Counted from the first letter of the stretch, positions 9,181 to 18,089 are shown. The stretch: DNA of 64,000 bases from a virus (IMGVR_UViG_3300044939_000165:59105-123104), one strand, 5' to 3'. Numbers and translations: made by a program. The notes: generated by a model from the letters alone, not told the origin.

Positions 9181-10320
9181 TTAAAGGTTGTTGTTGCTAA
9201 AGTCCTTCATCTGACCCGACAGAACGGCGTTGGCATTCTTCAACAACTCATCCATGTCGGATACAGAGCCATTATTTTCATTCACCTTAGGCTCCGTTGT
9301 GTAAATTGTATACAGTTGTGGAAAGTAAACTTCGTAGTCGACATATCGCACCAATACGTCGAGCAAAGCCGCTTCTTGCTCTGAGGGGTCAGGTACGTCA
9401 GTCGCAACTGAAGCAGTAAGCTCAAACCAACGATCGGTACCCTGCCTTGCTTCTTTCGCTTCCAACTCAAAGGCGTGCTCGTAGTATGTCACCCACGGGC
9501 GTGTCTTCTTTTTGATGGCTGCTGAGCAAGGCTTGATCGACTTACCGTGTACTACCAAGCGGTAGATGCCGCTGAAATCGCTCAAAACGACGTAAAGATG
9601 GTCCTCGTTACGGCATGCATCTTTTGTATTTGCCTTGCCGTCTTTGAAAGGACGATACGCGCACGCTTCGCATGCACCGAAATAGCTACCACGTTTGCGA
9701 TCAAGACTGCGGCAAATGGGTACGTTAGGACGCACCTCAACGCCGGGCGGGTTATTACCTGACCGCGGAGGCCAGAAAGTGTACGCTTCGTGTACGCCGA
9801 TAACAAAACATGTCACCGTTGTACCGAGCTTGGCGTACTTAGGATTGTGCTTAAGGTTGCTAAGCGCTTCCTTCGGTGCGGCCAAGATACGACCATCAGT
9901 CGTATAAATGCCGCCTTGTGGACAATCTCGCGGGCGAAGCTCGTCGGTTCCCGTGCCGTGAAACACCCGCATCTCAGGCAAGCGAAACTCCTGTCGCGTA
10001 GTGTGCTGTCCAGCCTTTACCGGGTTCATACGAGCAAGCGCTGCGGTGAACGCTGCACGCTTTTCAGGCGACAGCCCCGCAAGCGCATTCTGAAGCTCAC
10101 CAGGTGTAGGTGGCAGTACCCGCTCTAGGTACGTAGCTAGATGGGGTAGCGCGTCACTGTAGCGTTTGGTTAGCGCATGTACCGGCACATCAGCTACGTC
10201 TTCAGCGACTTCGGCAGAACTGACCGTTGCCAGCTCTGAGGACGTTGCAGCCGAAGGTCCCGTAGGTGCCGCGGTGTCAGACGATTGTGTATTCTGCTTG
10301 TTCTGCTTGTTATTGGCCAT
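9181..10320 (-). CDS. Putative ssDNA-binding-like protein with cysteine cluster
   Basis: I place the start at ATG 10320 (MANNKQNKQNT), which has AAGGAG 7-8 bases upstream; this gives 379 residues. The frame is open further up, but that part would overlap the sigma gene. The N-terminus is a disordered Asn/Gln/Thr/Ala tail. The middle has a beta-rich region and cysteines in a C...GACEAC...C arrangement (CX2CX15C), suggesting zinc binding as in T4 gp32-type proteins. The C-terminus is acidic and Asn-rich (SDMDELL, ending DFSNNNL), like the partner-binding tails of SSBs. It heads the operon of nuclease, primase-helicase and polymerase. No family match is certain; the SSB role is inference from tail, cysteines and position. 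Confidence 0.45.
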   Translation of the reverse strand: MANNKQNKQNTQSSDTAAPTGPSAATSSELATVSSAEVAEDVADVPVHALTKRYSDALPHLATYLERVLPPTPGELQNALAGLSPEKRAAFTAALARMNPVKAGQHTTRQEFRLPEMRVFHGTGTDELRPRDCPQGGIYTTDGRILAAPKEALSNLKHNPKYAKLGTTVTCFVIGVHEAYTFWPPRSGNNPPGVEVRPNVPICRSLDRKRGSYFGACEACAYRPFKDGKANTKDACRNEDHLYVVLSDFSGIYRLVVHGKSIKPCSAAIKKKTRPWVTYYEHAFELEAKEARQGTDRWFELTASVATDVPDPSEQEAALLDVLVRYVDYEVYFPQLYTIYTTEPKVNENNGSVSDMDELLKNANAVLSGQMKDFSNNNL

Positions 10321-10408
10321 GATGCTCTCCTTGTAAGTGACTGAAGCGCCAGTCACAGCAGATAGTTGGTTTACCCTGTGTCTGGCGCTATGTAAAGATT
10401 TTAGCAAA
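10321..10408. promoter_or_regulatory. Divergent control region between SSB-like and sigma genes
   Basis: The 88 bases between divergent starts contain two overlapping perfect inverted repeats: 10337-10343 with 10350-10356 (GTGACTG/CAGTCAC) and 10345-10352 with 10382-10389 (AGCGCCAG/CTGGCGCT). They share bases and cannot form together. They could be operators or alternative leader-RNA folds. No confident -35/-10 pair was identified. Confidence 0.5.
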
Positions 10409-11233
10409 ATGTCTAAGACAACGAGCGCGCTGCTAGATCTGCATTTCCGCGATGTGGGCAACCATCCCATCCGAACGGCGCAAGAGGAGCATACTCTATT
10501 CACAGCATACCAAGAAGCACGAACACGTGCAGAGTTAGCGACCAACCCAGTCGAACGTGAGCAGTTCCAAAAACTGCGTGATACGTTGCGCAATGCGATC
10601 GCAAGTGGTTACTACCGTTTTGTAATCAAACAAGCGAGGCGCAAAGCGCACGACGACGCATTGTTCGCCGAACTGCTTTCGGCAGGCTATGAAGGGTTAC
10701 TCCATGCAATCACGCTATTTGACCCTGCGCGCGGTAATCGCTTTCTCACGTACGCAGCGAACTGGGTCAATGTAAAAATGCAAGAAGTCATTTACCGGAT
10801 GCGAACGGTTCACGTTCCAAACCACACCCGGAAAGCGATGCGGCGCACACGTGTCGAAAAAGAAAGAAAGCAAGTACTCGGTGAGCCCGTCGAAGACTTC
10901 GAAGAACCTTCAATCGCGTCGATTGACAACGTTGTAATTATAGATGACAACGTCGACATCGAAAGCGACGTTCAACGCCGACGCGTAGACCCCCTAGCCC
11001 TACTAGCGCAAGCACAGCTAACGCGAGTTGAGCGGCTAGTATTGATCTACGCGTTTGGACTTCGCGGAGGTGAGCCAAAAGACGCGCGGACAATTGGTCA
11101 GATCCTGTACGAGATCGACGGTTCACAAATGACTGCCGCGCGCGTGGAAGGAATACAAAAACGCGCTCTCAATCGTCTACGAGCTCATCTCTCTGAAGAA
11201 GAGATCAAGAGCCTCGCAGATATACTTAGTTAA
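10409..11233 (+). CDS. Sigma-70-family RNA polymerase sigma factor
   Basis: From ATG 10409 (MSKTTSALLDL) the product is 274 residues. A GTG at 10337 would add 24 residues but lacks a clear RBS. The region 2 core is plain: GYEGLLHAITLFDPARG, then FLTYAANWVNVKMQE and RTVHVPNHTRKA, matching the core-binding, -10-recognition and region 3 start of group 1-3 sigma factors. Near the C-terminus, LTRVERLVLIYAFGLRGG and a helix ending RALNRLRAHLSEEE fit region 4, which reads the -35 element. It is the only plus-strand gene in the first 16.3 kb, divergent from the replication operon and ending 3 bases from the convergent ParB-like gene. With an encoded RNA polymerase at 18667-26209, it is the obvious candidate specificity subunit, though it could also redirect the host enzyme. 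Confidence 0.92.
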   Translation: MSKTTSALLDLHFRDVGNHPIRTAQEEHTLFTAYQEARTRAELATNPVEREQFQKLRDTLRNAIASGYYRFVIKQARRKAHDDALFAELLSAGYEGLLHAITLFDPARGNRFLTYAANWVNVKMQEVIYRMRTVHVPNHTRKAMRRTRVEKERKQVLGEPVEDFEEPSIASIDNVVIIDDNVDIESDVQRRRVDPLALLAQAQLTRVERLVLIYAFGLRGGEPKDARTIGQILYEIDGSQMTAARVEGIQKRALNRLRAHLSEEEIKSLADILS

Positions 11234-11236
11234 GGA

Positions 11237-12295
11237 TTACTCTTCATCCTCAGAGAGTGCAGGCAACTCCATGAGGCCTGCGGCTTGCGCCAGCCCATCA
11301 CGTCGGCCTTTTTCATACGCAACGGTTTCTGGCTTGGCTTTTTCACTCGCCTTGAGTTTAGCAAGGCGAGCGTTTGAGAAATTGTAGATCGCAGCAAGAC
11401 TGGCTTTCGTGATCGGCTTAAGATCTTTAGCCGTAATTTCGTCAGGTAGCTTTACGCCACGTCCGCCAGTCTTTGTGTTCTTGTTCTTTCCTTTGCCCTC
11501 GTCTTGGGCTTGGGCCTGAGCTTGTTTATTGAGCCATTTTTCGATAAGAAACTTAAGTGCACGAGGCTCCAAATTCTCGTCAATCGCTTGCTGTGCAAAT
11601 GCCACTTGCACTTCAGGATCAGTGACGCGTTTGAGTTCGCGTACAACTGACGGAGCATAGCTCTTGAAGGGCTCTTTGGTGCCTTCGCGCACCATTTTTT
11701 GCACACGTTCATCAAGCTTGCCGACAGCAAGCACCTGGGAGACGTTGCCTTCCGAAATTGAAAGCACATCTTTGATCTCTGATTGTTTAAGACCGGCAGC
11801 AATGAGGTTCTGGAAGTACACATACTTATCCCAGAACGTCATTTGGTCTCGTTTGAGATTTTCTTGACCTGCGAGAATAAGGTACTCCTTCAGGTCTGAG
11901 ATCTCTTTGACCTTACACATAATGGTCTTAAGACCAGCTTTGATTGCTCCTTCACGACGACGACGGCCGGCGACAACTAGCCAAACTTCCTTATCCGTCT
12001 TCTTGTGCCGTGCGTAAGTTACGCACGGATCTTGGATCAATCCATCTTTCTTAATCGACGCAACGAAATCTTCGTCGACCAAAGCTGGCGCCGAACGCGC
12101 GTCAACTTTGCTGACGACGAGATCTTTAGGCGCAATCGTAATGACGCCTGACGCCGCAACCTCAAGTGGCAGCGGCAAGAACTCATACTCAAAACCGAGA
12201 GGATCAAGAACTCGCTCCGTGTCCGATTCGGACTGGACAGACGACTTCGATTTTGCCTTTACCTTGAGCTTGTTCTCCGTGCTCTCTTGAGTCAT
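11237..12295 (-). CDS. ParB/Spo0J-like DNA-binding protein
   Basis: This 352-residue protein has the N-terminal ParB/RepB/Spo0J nuclease-like or CTP-binding fold. Features are a beta-rich start with PKDLVVSK, a segment DEDFVASIKKDGLIQDP, and GRRRREGAIKAG near residues 108-119, the arginine motif of the family. A helical domain follows with QMTFWDKYVYFQNL and an HTH candidate KQSEIKDVLSISEGNVSQVL. The C-terminus is Lys/Gln/Gly-rich. AAGGAG lies just upstream of the ATG. It could segregate the element, silence or activate promoters, or act as a phage regulator. No ParA is seen in the window, so partitioning is not established. It is last in the minus-strand run starting with the SNF2 gene. Confidence 0.85.
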   Translation of the reverse strand: MTQESTENKLKVKAKSKSSVQSESDTERVLDPLGFEYEFLPLPLEVAASGVITIAPKDLVVSKVDARSAPALVDEDFVASIKKDGLIQDPCVTYARHKKTDKEVWLVVAGRRRREGAIKAGLKTIMCKVKEISDLKEYLILAGQENLKRDQMTFWDKYVYFQNLIAAGLKQSEIKDVLSISEGNVSQVLAVGKLDERVQKMVREGTKEPFKSYAPSVVRELKRVTDPEVQVAFAQQAIDENLEPRALKFLIEKWLNKQAQAQAQDEGKGKNKNTKTGGRGVKLPDEITAKDLKPITKASLAAIYNFSNARLAKLKASEKAKPETVAYEKGRRDGLAQAAGLMELPALSEDEE

Positions 12296-12602
12296 TTTGG
12301 TCTCCTTGGTCTAAAGTTTCAGAATCGTCAAACAAGACGAGCTCGCCACGCAAAATTTTTCGAATTACTGCAACAGCGGCTCGCTTGTTGATGAGGCTAA
12401 TCGGCAACTCGCTAACCGCACCCCCTTCGAGAAGATGACGGTAACATGCCCACATCTCTACCGCAACAATCTCCTCAGGATAGGGGGATGTAAAGTAAGC
12501 CGTAAATAAATAGTTGACGACGCGCTGGTGGATGCGCGCGTCGTAAAGAATGTGTGACTCATTCTTCAGTGCTCGAACGGCAACGTTCCGCAGTTCGGAC
12601 AC
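12204..12602 (-). CDS. Hypothetical protein overlapping the ParB-like gene
   Basis: About 132 residues if the GTG at 12602 is used; the frame is open to an ATG at 12653 as well. The body has helical text such as HQRVVNYLFTAYF and INKRAAVAVIRKILRGEL. The last ~30 codons lie in a different frame over the start of the ParB-like gene. Upstream it overlaps the end of the zinc-ribbon gene. Overlap at both ends suggests translational coupling. No family recognised; the exact start is uncertain. Confidence 0.5.
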   Translation of the reverse strand: MSELRNVAVRALKNESHILYDARIHQRVVNYLFTAYFTSPYPEEIVAVEMWACYRHLLEGGAVSELPISLINKRAAVAVIRKILRGELVLFDDSETLDQGDQNDSREHGEQAQGKGKIEVVCPVRIGHGASS

Positions 12603-12757
12603 TGATGAGATAGAGTCGCGGTTTCTTGAATGACAGCGTCGCACTTTGGGCACCGGCTGAGATTTGCCACATCAGCCATACGCCGTAAAGGCTCCGCTTC
12701 GTTTTCTTCTACCACTTTTGTATTGAAATTCGTGACAACGCCGTACTTCTCGCCCAT
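12566..12757 (-). CDS. Small zinc-ribbon protein
   Basis: This 63-residue protein has two CX2C knuckles, CPKCDAVI and CPNCGTLPFEH, separated by about 14 residues, a zinc ribbon. The N-terminus (MGEKYGVVTNF) has no recognised fold. GGAGG lies 5-6 bases before the ATG. Ribbons of this size often act as transcription or nucleic-acid-binding accessory proteins, but the function is not known here. It lies in the minus-strand run between nuclease 2 and the ParB-like gene. Confidence 0.7.
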   Translation of the reverse strand: MGEKYGVVTNFNTKVVEENEAEPLRRMADVANLSRCPKCDAVIQETATLSHQCPNCGTLPFEH

Positions 12758-12814
12758 AGGCCCCTCCGTTGTTGTAAGTTGAGCACGGCATCATAAAGAC
12801 GTACTCCGTACTAG

Positions 12815-13627
12815 TTAATCGCGTCCTCGGCACTGACTATAGTAACTACAATACTTCGGCGTACACTTCCATGAGTCTATCGGCGCCATCAGAAAAATAC
12901 CTTTCTTGATAGCGTCAACAGTCTGCTCGTAGTCTTCAATTAAGTTGCGATGATCACGCGGACCCCGCGTCGTTGACAACCGATGCAACGCTGGAGTCTT
13001 AGTGCTGACAAGGTTGTCGATGCGTCCATGGATGATACGCTTAACAGCAGTGTAAAGAGATAGTTGCGTATCGTTCTTTACTTCATTCTCAGACCACTTC
13101 GACGATGACGTCTTAAGATCAACGACGGCAAGACGACCAGGGTCGCCCGGCTGTTCTTTTTCTAAGTCAATAAGATCAATAACGCCACGCACGGTGACGC
13201 TACCTACCTTAACAACGAAGGGAGTTTCAACCTCAACAGGCAAAATTTTTGGTAACCCTTGAGTGTGGTAAACGCGGTAAAGACTGAGCGCAACGTCCTT
13301 GACTTTACCAGGGTCCTCGTCGCCCCAGTCGACCTCTTCCTTAGCTTTTTCAAAAGTATCAGCAACGACTGCAAGCTGACCATCGAGAGATGGAACTTCA
13401 CCTTGTCGTTGCTTGTGTCGAAGAGCTGTTTCAACAGCAGTGTGGATTGCAATACCCCGTGCTGTCGCTGGACTTGGAGCTATCCGCTGCTCCTTGATGT
13501 ACTTAAACTCATAAGCCCGACCACAGCTTTTATATGTCTCGTACTGGGCGTGCGAAAATGCACCACCCGGCAATCCCGGGTCCACAAGTTCCGGGGGAAT
13601 AACAGATAGATGTCGTTTCTCGTTCAT
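12815..13627 (-). CDS. RecB/Cas4-like PD-(D/E)XK nuclease 2
   Basis: The 270-residue product has the same plan as the nuclease at 7968-9083 but is shorter. It shows AQYETYKSCGRAYEFKY at the start, IHTAVETAL (H62, E66), RGVIDLID (D151), VVDLKTSSSKW (D170, K172), DTQLSLYT, and a terminal cysteine group CTPKYCSYYSQC. The early cysteine with the terminal three could hold a 4Fe-4S cluster. The second knuckle spacing (CX5CX5C) differs from nuclease 1. Its start codon overlaps the stop of the upstream gene (ATGA type), so the two are probably co-translated. Expected role: exonuclease in DNA processing. Two such enzymes in one replication region suggests divided labour. Confidence 0.88.
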   Translation of the reverse strand: MNEKRHLSVIPPELVDPGLPGGAFSHAQYETYKSCGRAYEFKYIKEQRIAPSPATARGIAIHTAVETALRHKQRQGEVPSLDGQLAVVADTFEKAKEEVDWGDEDPGKVKDVALSLYRVYHTQGLPKILPVEVETPFVVKVGSVTVRGVIDLIDLEKEQPGDPGRLAVVDLKTSSSKWSENEVKNDTQLSLYTAVKRIIHGRIDNLVSTKTPALHRLSTTRGPRDHRNLIEDYEQTVDAIKKGIFLMAPIDSWKCTPKYCSYYSQCRGRD

Positions 13628-14295
13628 TCATCCTCCACGTAGCCTTCCGGCTGGACTGGATCTTTAAAAGAGTCCTCAGCATATTGCGGGCCCTCTTTTA
13701 CAGCTGCCTGCGAACGCGCAATAATGTCCTCAAAAACGGCGCGATCGTCGGGCGACATCTCGCTTGGATCAACGATCAACGCACTTTCAGATGGCACATC
13801 AGGCGTACGAGACACAGAGGGCGGCGCATAATCATCTACCAGATCTTCAGCCTTTTTTTCGGAGTCTTCAAACGCCGGTACAATGACACTAGCCCTTGGC
13901 ATATGTGGATGTTGCGCAGCCCACATAAGCGCAGGTGACGACGCGGCCTGCTTATCGAGTACACGATGTTTTGGCGCAGGCGGAATCGGTCGAGGAGGTG
14001 CTATAGGCCGAAAAAGATCATTTTTTGGTACTTGTTGTGGTGGAGTTGGACGCGTTGCTGAACGCGAAACCTGACTTCCCTGCGTTGGACGTGAAATAGA
14101 TCGAGTGGCGGATGCCCCATCAGTAGGCGCTGTATCAGCATTTTTAACCGTAACAACGAGGTCAAACTTAGAAGGATCTGCGCTTTCGTTAACAATCACA
14201 AAATTCTCAGGCGTTGCCTCAACAACGAAGCCTTTAGAGCGAACATACAGAGCTAGCGCCTTAATTACATCGTTGTGTTCAAGAGTTAGACGCAT
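13624..14295 (-). CDS. Hypothetical protein with Pro/Ser-rich linker
   Basis: From ATG 14295 (MRLTLEHNDVIKAL) the product is 223 residues. The first ~55 residues look like a small alpha/beta domain. A long disordered region rich in Pro, Ser and Arg follows, and the C-terminal part is acidic. The start overlaps the end of the SNF2 gene by 17 bases and the stop overlaps the nuclease 2 start, so it is coupled to both. This suggests an accessory partner of the helicase or nuclease, but no family was recognised. Confidence 0.65.
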   Translation of the reverse strand: MRLTLEHNDVIKALALYVRSKGFVVEATPENFVIVNESADPSKFDLVVTVKNADTAPTDGASATRSISRPTQGSQVSRSATRPTPPQQVPKNDLFRPIAPPRPIPPAPKHRVLDKQAASSPALMWAAQHPHMPRASVIVPAFEDSEKKAEDLVDDYAPPSVSRTPDVPSESALIVDPSEMSPDDRAVFEDIIARSQAAVKEGPQYAEDSFKDPVQPEGYVEDE

Positions 14296-16339
14296 GTTCA
14301 ATAGCCTCCACGTTAGCAATAGGGCGTGAAACGTTAGCAGCGTACTTACATCCCTTTCGGAAGGGAAGAATTTTGTTGCGCGCGCACGTCATTTGCTGAT
14401 CGCAACCCGCACACGCAACTAAGTCAGTAAGAGTAAGTGTGATATTTTCCTTGAAAGTCAAAACTTGAGCCACATAGCGGTCCAAACCCCATGTAGCGTC
14501 TGAAGTGAGCAAGCGATAGACCGTCATCGCACGGCGCTGTCCAGGCCGATTATTACGATCCATAGCTTGCCGATACTGAAGTGGATCCCACGGCAATGAG
14601 TAAAAAATCGTATAATTAGCTGCCGTTAGCGTGACACCAATGCCGGTACGTATTTGCCCAATGTAAACTCGGCACTTAGTGTCGTTTTGAAAACGATCAA
14701 TGCGTTTCTGCCGAGAGAGTGTTTGACCGTCGACGCGCACATAGTCAACGCCTAAAGCTTTAGTCGCTGTCTCAAGATCATCAAGTTCTTCAAGATAATT
14801 TGCCCAAACAATAACTTTATTAGTTTCGTCAGTATTCAAAATTAGAAAGAGCTGTTCTTTGTACAAGTCTAGCTTAGGATTTTCAATGTCGCGTAATACA
14901 CAGCGCTCAGGTGCGGATTGCACAACCTCACATTTTTTGGTGTATGGACGAATTTTGGCCTCGACACACGCCTCCATACGGGGGCACGCATCGCAAATTG
15001 CGTAATCTGCACCTTGAATGACAAAACCAGAGAGTACCTGAAGCAGCTTGGTGACACGTGTAGCGCCGTGTGGAAGTCGCACTGACTGCCGCTGCGCTGT
15101 AACCTCTTCAGTGACACGTGCTGGCTCCGCATAAATCAACTCTGGCGTAACAGACATCGCCATTTCCATAACAAGCTCATTGTACCGAGCACGTTGTGCA
15201 ACGCCGAGGTCGTAGTACAGATCAACAGTCGTAACTGGCGGCAAATCAAGGCAATCGGCTTTCTTCATGCGGAGTGCGACGTTACGGAATCGCTCGTTGA
15301 GCTCATTGAGGAAACGAAAGCCAACGACAATATGCTTATTTTTCCGCGAATAAACAACGTGGCGTTCTACAAACTTATGGTACGATAGTGGTATAAGTGC
15401 CGGAGACAGGAAATAAAGTTGGCCGTAAAGCTTACGTGGATCATCGCCAGGCGTACCACTTAAGCAGTAACGTCGCACAGCTTTAGCCGATAGCTCAATC
15501 GCCGCTTGTGTTTGACCTGAGGTCCAATTACCTAAGTAATGACTCTCATCGGCAATAATGGTGTCGTAGTCGAGCGCGTATAAAGGATGTGCTGCAAGGC
15601 GCGTAAAACGCGCAATATCCTCTTGAGTAAGAGGAGCAAGTTTATAACGTTCTCGCTGCGCAGGTGTAATCGCTAACTCTCGCACCGCATTCTTCGCCGC
15701 CTCGCGTTCCATACGTGCGCGAGTGTACGACACCAATACAATATCAGCAGTCTGTGCTGCCACTTCAGCCTCTGGCGTACCGTCCCAAATTACAGCCGTC
15801 CACGTACCGTTTGAACAACGCGCAACCTCTCTCACCCATGATTCCAATACAACAGGTGGTCCAAGCACAAGAGCTTTTCGAAAATTTTTTTGAAAGCGCA
15901 GTATGCGTAGGGCATCGATCACAGTTCGCGTCTTACCTGTGCCCATGTCCCAATCAAGGAACGAGCGCCACCAGTAAACAAGGCGCGCAATACCAAGGCG
16001 CTGATGACTATACGGTGTAAAGTTAGGTGCGAAAAAATCGTCGTTAACTGGCAAAGGCACCGGTTCATGATGATTCCATGCAGTAACAGCCGCTTCCCAT
16101 GCTTTATCAGCAGCACGTACCGCAGCAAGATGTCCTAGAGCGGCATCATCCCATACTGCCTGCGGAGCTAACTTACGAAGATCTTCAAACGCCCACTTCG
16201 CGAAAGGAAAATAAGCGGGAAATAGCCATGTACCATTGTCATACACGCCTCCCCATGCTCGTGCAAGAAACGATTGTTCTGGCACTGCTATACGGAAAAC
16301 AGGTATAGATTTTCTAAGTAGAGCGCCTTCTACGATCAT
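14279..16339 (-). CDS. SNF2-type DEAD/DEAH helicase with two cysteine knuckles
   Basis: The 686-residue protein shows the superfamily 2 set: YSHQRLGIARLVYWW, Walker A DMGTGKT (K136), DESH box at D264-E265, LSGTPGDDP, and in the second lobe IRTGIGVTLTAANYTIFY and QYRQAMDRNNRPGQ near residue 597. It should be an ATP-driven dsDNA translocase, in repair, recombination or remodelling. Two insertions carry the same cysteine spacing, CX2CX5CX11C, each followed by or containing KI-x-P-[YF]-x-K: one begins CDACPRMEAC and the other CAGCDQQMTC near the C-terminus. These could bind zinc or an iron-sulphur cluster. It is the first gene of a minus-strand run and starts 27 bases from the divergent portal gene. 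Confidence 0.92.
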   Translation of the reverse strand: MIVEGALLRKSIPVFRIAVPEQSFLARAWGGVYDNGTWLFPAYFPFAKWAFEDLRKLAPQAVWDDAALGHLAAVRAADKAWEAAVTAWNHHEPVPLPVNDDFFAPNFTPYSHQRLGIARLVYWWRSFLDWDMGTGKTRTVIDALRILRFQKNFRKALVLGPPVVLESWVREVARCSNGTWTAVIWDGTPEAEVAAQTADIVLVSYTRARMEREAAKNAVRELAITPAQRERYKLAPLTQEDIARFTRLAAHPLYALDYDTIIADESHYLGNWTSGQTQAAIELSAKAVRRYCLSGTPGDDPRKLYGQLYFLSPALIPLSYHKFVERHVVYSRKNKHIVVGFRFLNELNERFRNVALRMKKADCLDLPPVTTVDLYYDLGVAQRARYNELVMEMAMSVTPELIYAEPARVTEEVTAQRQSVRLPHGATRVTKLLQVLSGFVIQGADYAICDACPRMEACVEAKIRPYTKKCEVVQSAPERCVLRDIENPKLDLYKEQLFLILNTDETNKVIVWANYLEELDDLETATKALGVDYVRVDGQTLSRQKRIDRFQNDTKCRVYIGQIRTGIGVTLTAANYTIFYSLPWDPLQYRQAMDRNNRPGQRRAMTVYRLLTSDATWGLDRYVAQVLTFKENITLTLTDLVACAGCDQQMTCARNKILPFRKGCKYAANVSRPIANVEAIEHASNS

Positions 16340-16366
16340 GTGTTACTTCTTTCGGTTAGAGACGCA

Positions 16367-18088
16367 ATGACCATCGACAGCGGAGTGAACTATGACGATA
16401 TGCTGCTGGGTTTCGGAGGACGTCATGCGATGTCGCATGCGAACCCCATGTTTGACTACTTAACGGGGTTTGTACCTCGGAAGCTCAAAGACCTGTTCAA
16501 ATGGGCAGAATACCTTGGATTCCATTCAGCGCATATTTACGGCGTAGTCCGTAAATTCGGCGAATACCCAATCACACGATTCATTTACGAATCGAATTCG
16601 GATGAAGAAAAAGCGCGCCACAAAAGACTCTTCGAAGAAACTCTACGACTCAAAGGCTTTCTAACGCTAGTAAGCTACGACGTCTGGCTATATGGCAACG
16701 CGTTCGTTTCAGTTTATGAGCCGATCAAACGCGAACTGGTATGTGAGTACTGCGGCACACGAGAAGACATCTCAGCGGCATCATACAAATTCAATCTCCC
16801 GAAACTTCAATTCACGCACGACTGCAAGCAGTGTAAACGCAAAGGTGTGATCTCAAAGGTTGAAGACTACAAACTCAAAGACCCTACTAAGCTCACACTA
16901 ATTCGATGGGATCCAAAATTAATTGACATTGAACACAACCGAGTCACTGGCGAAAGTGTCTATTACTACCAGATCCCACGCGATGACATAGCAAAGGTGC
17001 GAGCCGGCAACAAAACATTCATCAATCACATGCCGATGGAGATCTTGCGCGCAATGCAAGAGCGCAAGACTTTTCGATTTGATGAAGGTTCACTTTATCA
17101 TCTAAAAATGCCAGGACCTGCTGGTGTACAAGCTCAATGGGGATTTCCTCCAATCACGAGTGCAATTAAAAATTTCCTCTTTACAGCAATACTTCGACGA
17201 GCAAATGAAGCGATTGCACTCGAATACATCACACCATTTAGAATCATCCATCCAATAGCGGCTAGCGGACAAGGAGACCCTATTACGACCATTCCACTTG
17301 ATCGTTGGAAAATGGAAATGGAACGTAACTGGCGATTGTTCCGTCGAGATCCGCTACGTATTCAATTTTCGCCTGTACCTGTCGGCGTTCAGAACATTGG
17401 CGGTGAAGGTCGTGCGTTGCTCACTCTCGGCGAACTACAAGAAGCTGAAAGAGCAATTGTACTTTCACTCGGCGTACCGATGGAGTTTCTTACAGGGGGT
17501 CTTGGGCAAACCCGAGGTGAAATCACATTGCGAATGATTGAAAACCAACTACAAACACATATTGAAAATCTCAACGCACTCATCCAGTGGATTGAACGCA
17601 AAGTTGCACAATTCATGGGTTGGGCGTCAATCAAAATGCGCCTTGCTGATTTCAAAATGATTGACGACATCGAAAATAAACAACTCAAAATTCAACTATG
17701 GCAAAGCCAACTAATTTCGAACACCACAATGGCAGAAATGCTTGACATTGATCTTGATCATGAACGTAAACAGCGACGCGAAGATACTCTAGCCGACACT
17801 CGGGCTGAACAAGAAACCCAAGTTGCACTTCAAAAACTTCAACAATCACTTTCAATACAAGCACAGCAACAAGCGCTTCAATCGCGGAGCAGTTTCGCGT
17901 ACGATCAACAGGCAATCATCGCCAAAGCACAACCAATCGCTGAAGAACTAGCACAATACGACGCAGGTACAAGGCGTTCACGGCTTGATTCACTCAAAGG
18001 CGAAGACTTCATTATGTACTGCATCACAAAAGAATTGCTACAACAAATAGAGCAAAACCAATTGGCTTACATGAAGGCGCAGGGTTGA
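16367..18088 (+). CDS. Portal protein
   Basis: From ATG 16367 (MTIDSGVNYDD) the product is 573 residues; a GTG at 16340 is an alternative. Portal proteins form the dodecameric ring at one capsid vertex through which DNA is packaged. Portal-like features are the N-terminal FDYLTGFVP segment, WLYGNAFVSVYEP, IRWDPKLIDIEH, GFPPITSAIKNFLFTAILRR, and SLGVPMEFLTGGLGQTRGE followed by long helices. CEYCG and CKQCKRKG form a zinc-binding insert. The C-terminus is Gln-rich and coiled-coil-like. It opens the long plus-strand virion block. No terminase gene precedes it here. Confidence 0.8.
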   Translation: MTIDSGVNYDDMLLGFGGRHAMSHANPMFDYLTGFVPRKLKDLFKWAEYLGFHSAHIYGVVRKFGEYPITRFIYESNSDEEKARHKRLFEETLRLKGFLTLVSYDVWLYGNAFVSVYEPIKRELVCEYCGTREDISAASYKFNLPKLQFTHDCKQCKRKGVISKVEDYKLKDPTKLTLIRWDPKLIDIEHNRVTGESVYYYQIPRDDIAKVRAGNKTFINHMPMEILRAMQERKTFRFDEGSLYHLKMPGPAGVQAQWGFPPITSAIKNFLFTAILRRANEAIALEYITPFRIIHPIAASGQGDPITTIPLDRWKMEMERNWRLFRRDPLRIQFSPVPVGVQNIGGEGRALLTLGELQEAERAIVLSLGVPMEFLTGGLGQTRGEITLRMIENQLQTHIENLNALIQWIERKVAQFMGWASIKMRLADFKMIDDIENKQLKIQLWQSQLISNTTMAEMLDIDLDHERKQRREDTLADTRAEQETQVALQKLQQSLSIQAQQQALQSRSSFAYDQQAIIAKAQPIAEELAQYDAGTRRSRLDSLKGEDFIMYCITKELLQQIEQNQLAYMKAQG

Positions 18089-18089
18089 A

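Noticed and set aside
10337-10408. Longer GTG-start form of the sigma factor
   Set aside because: No SD, and the added residues do not resemble a sigma N-terminus; they cover a hairpin control region.
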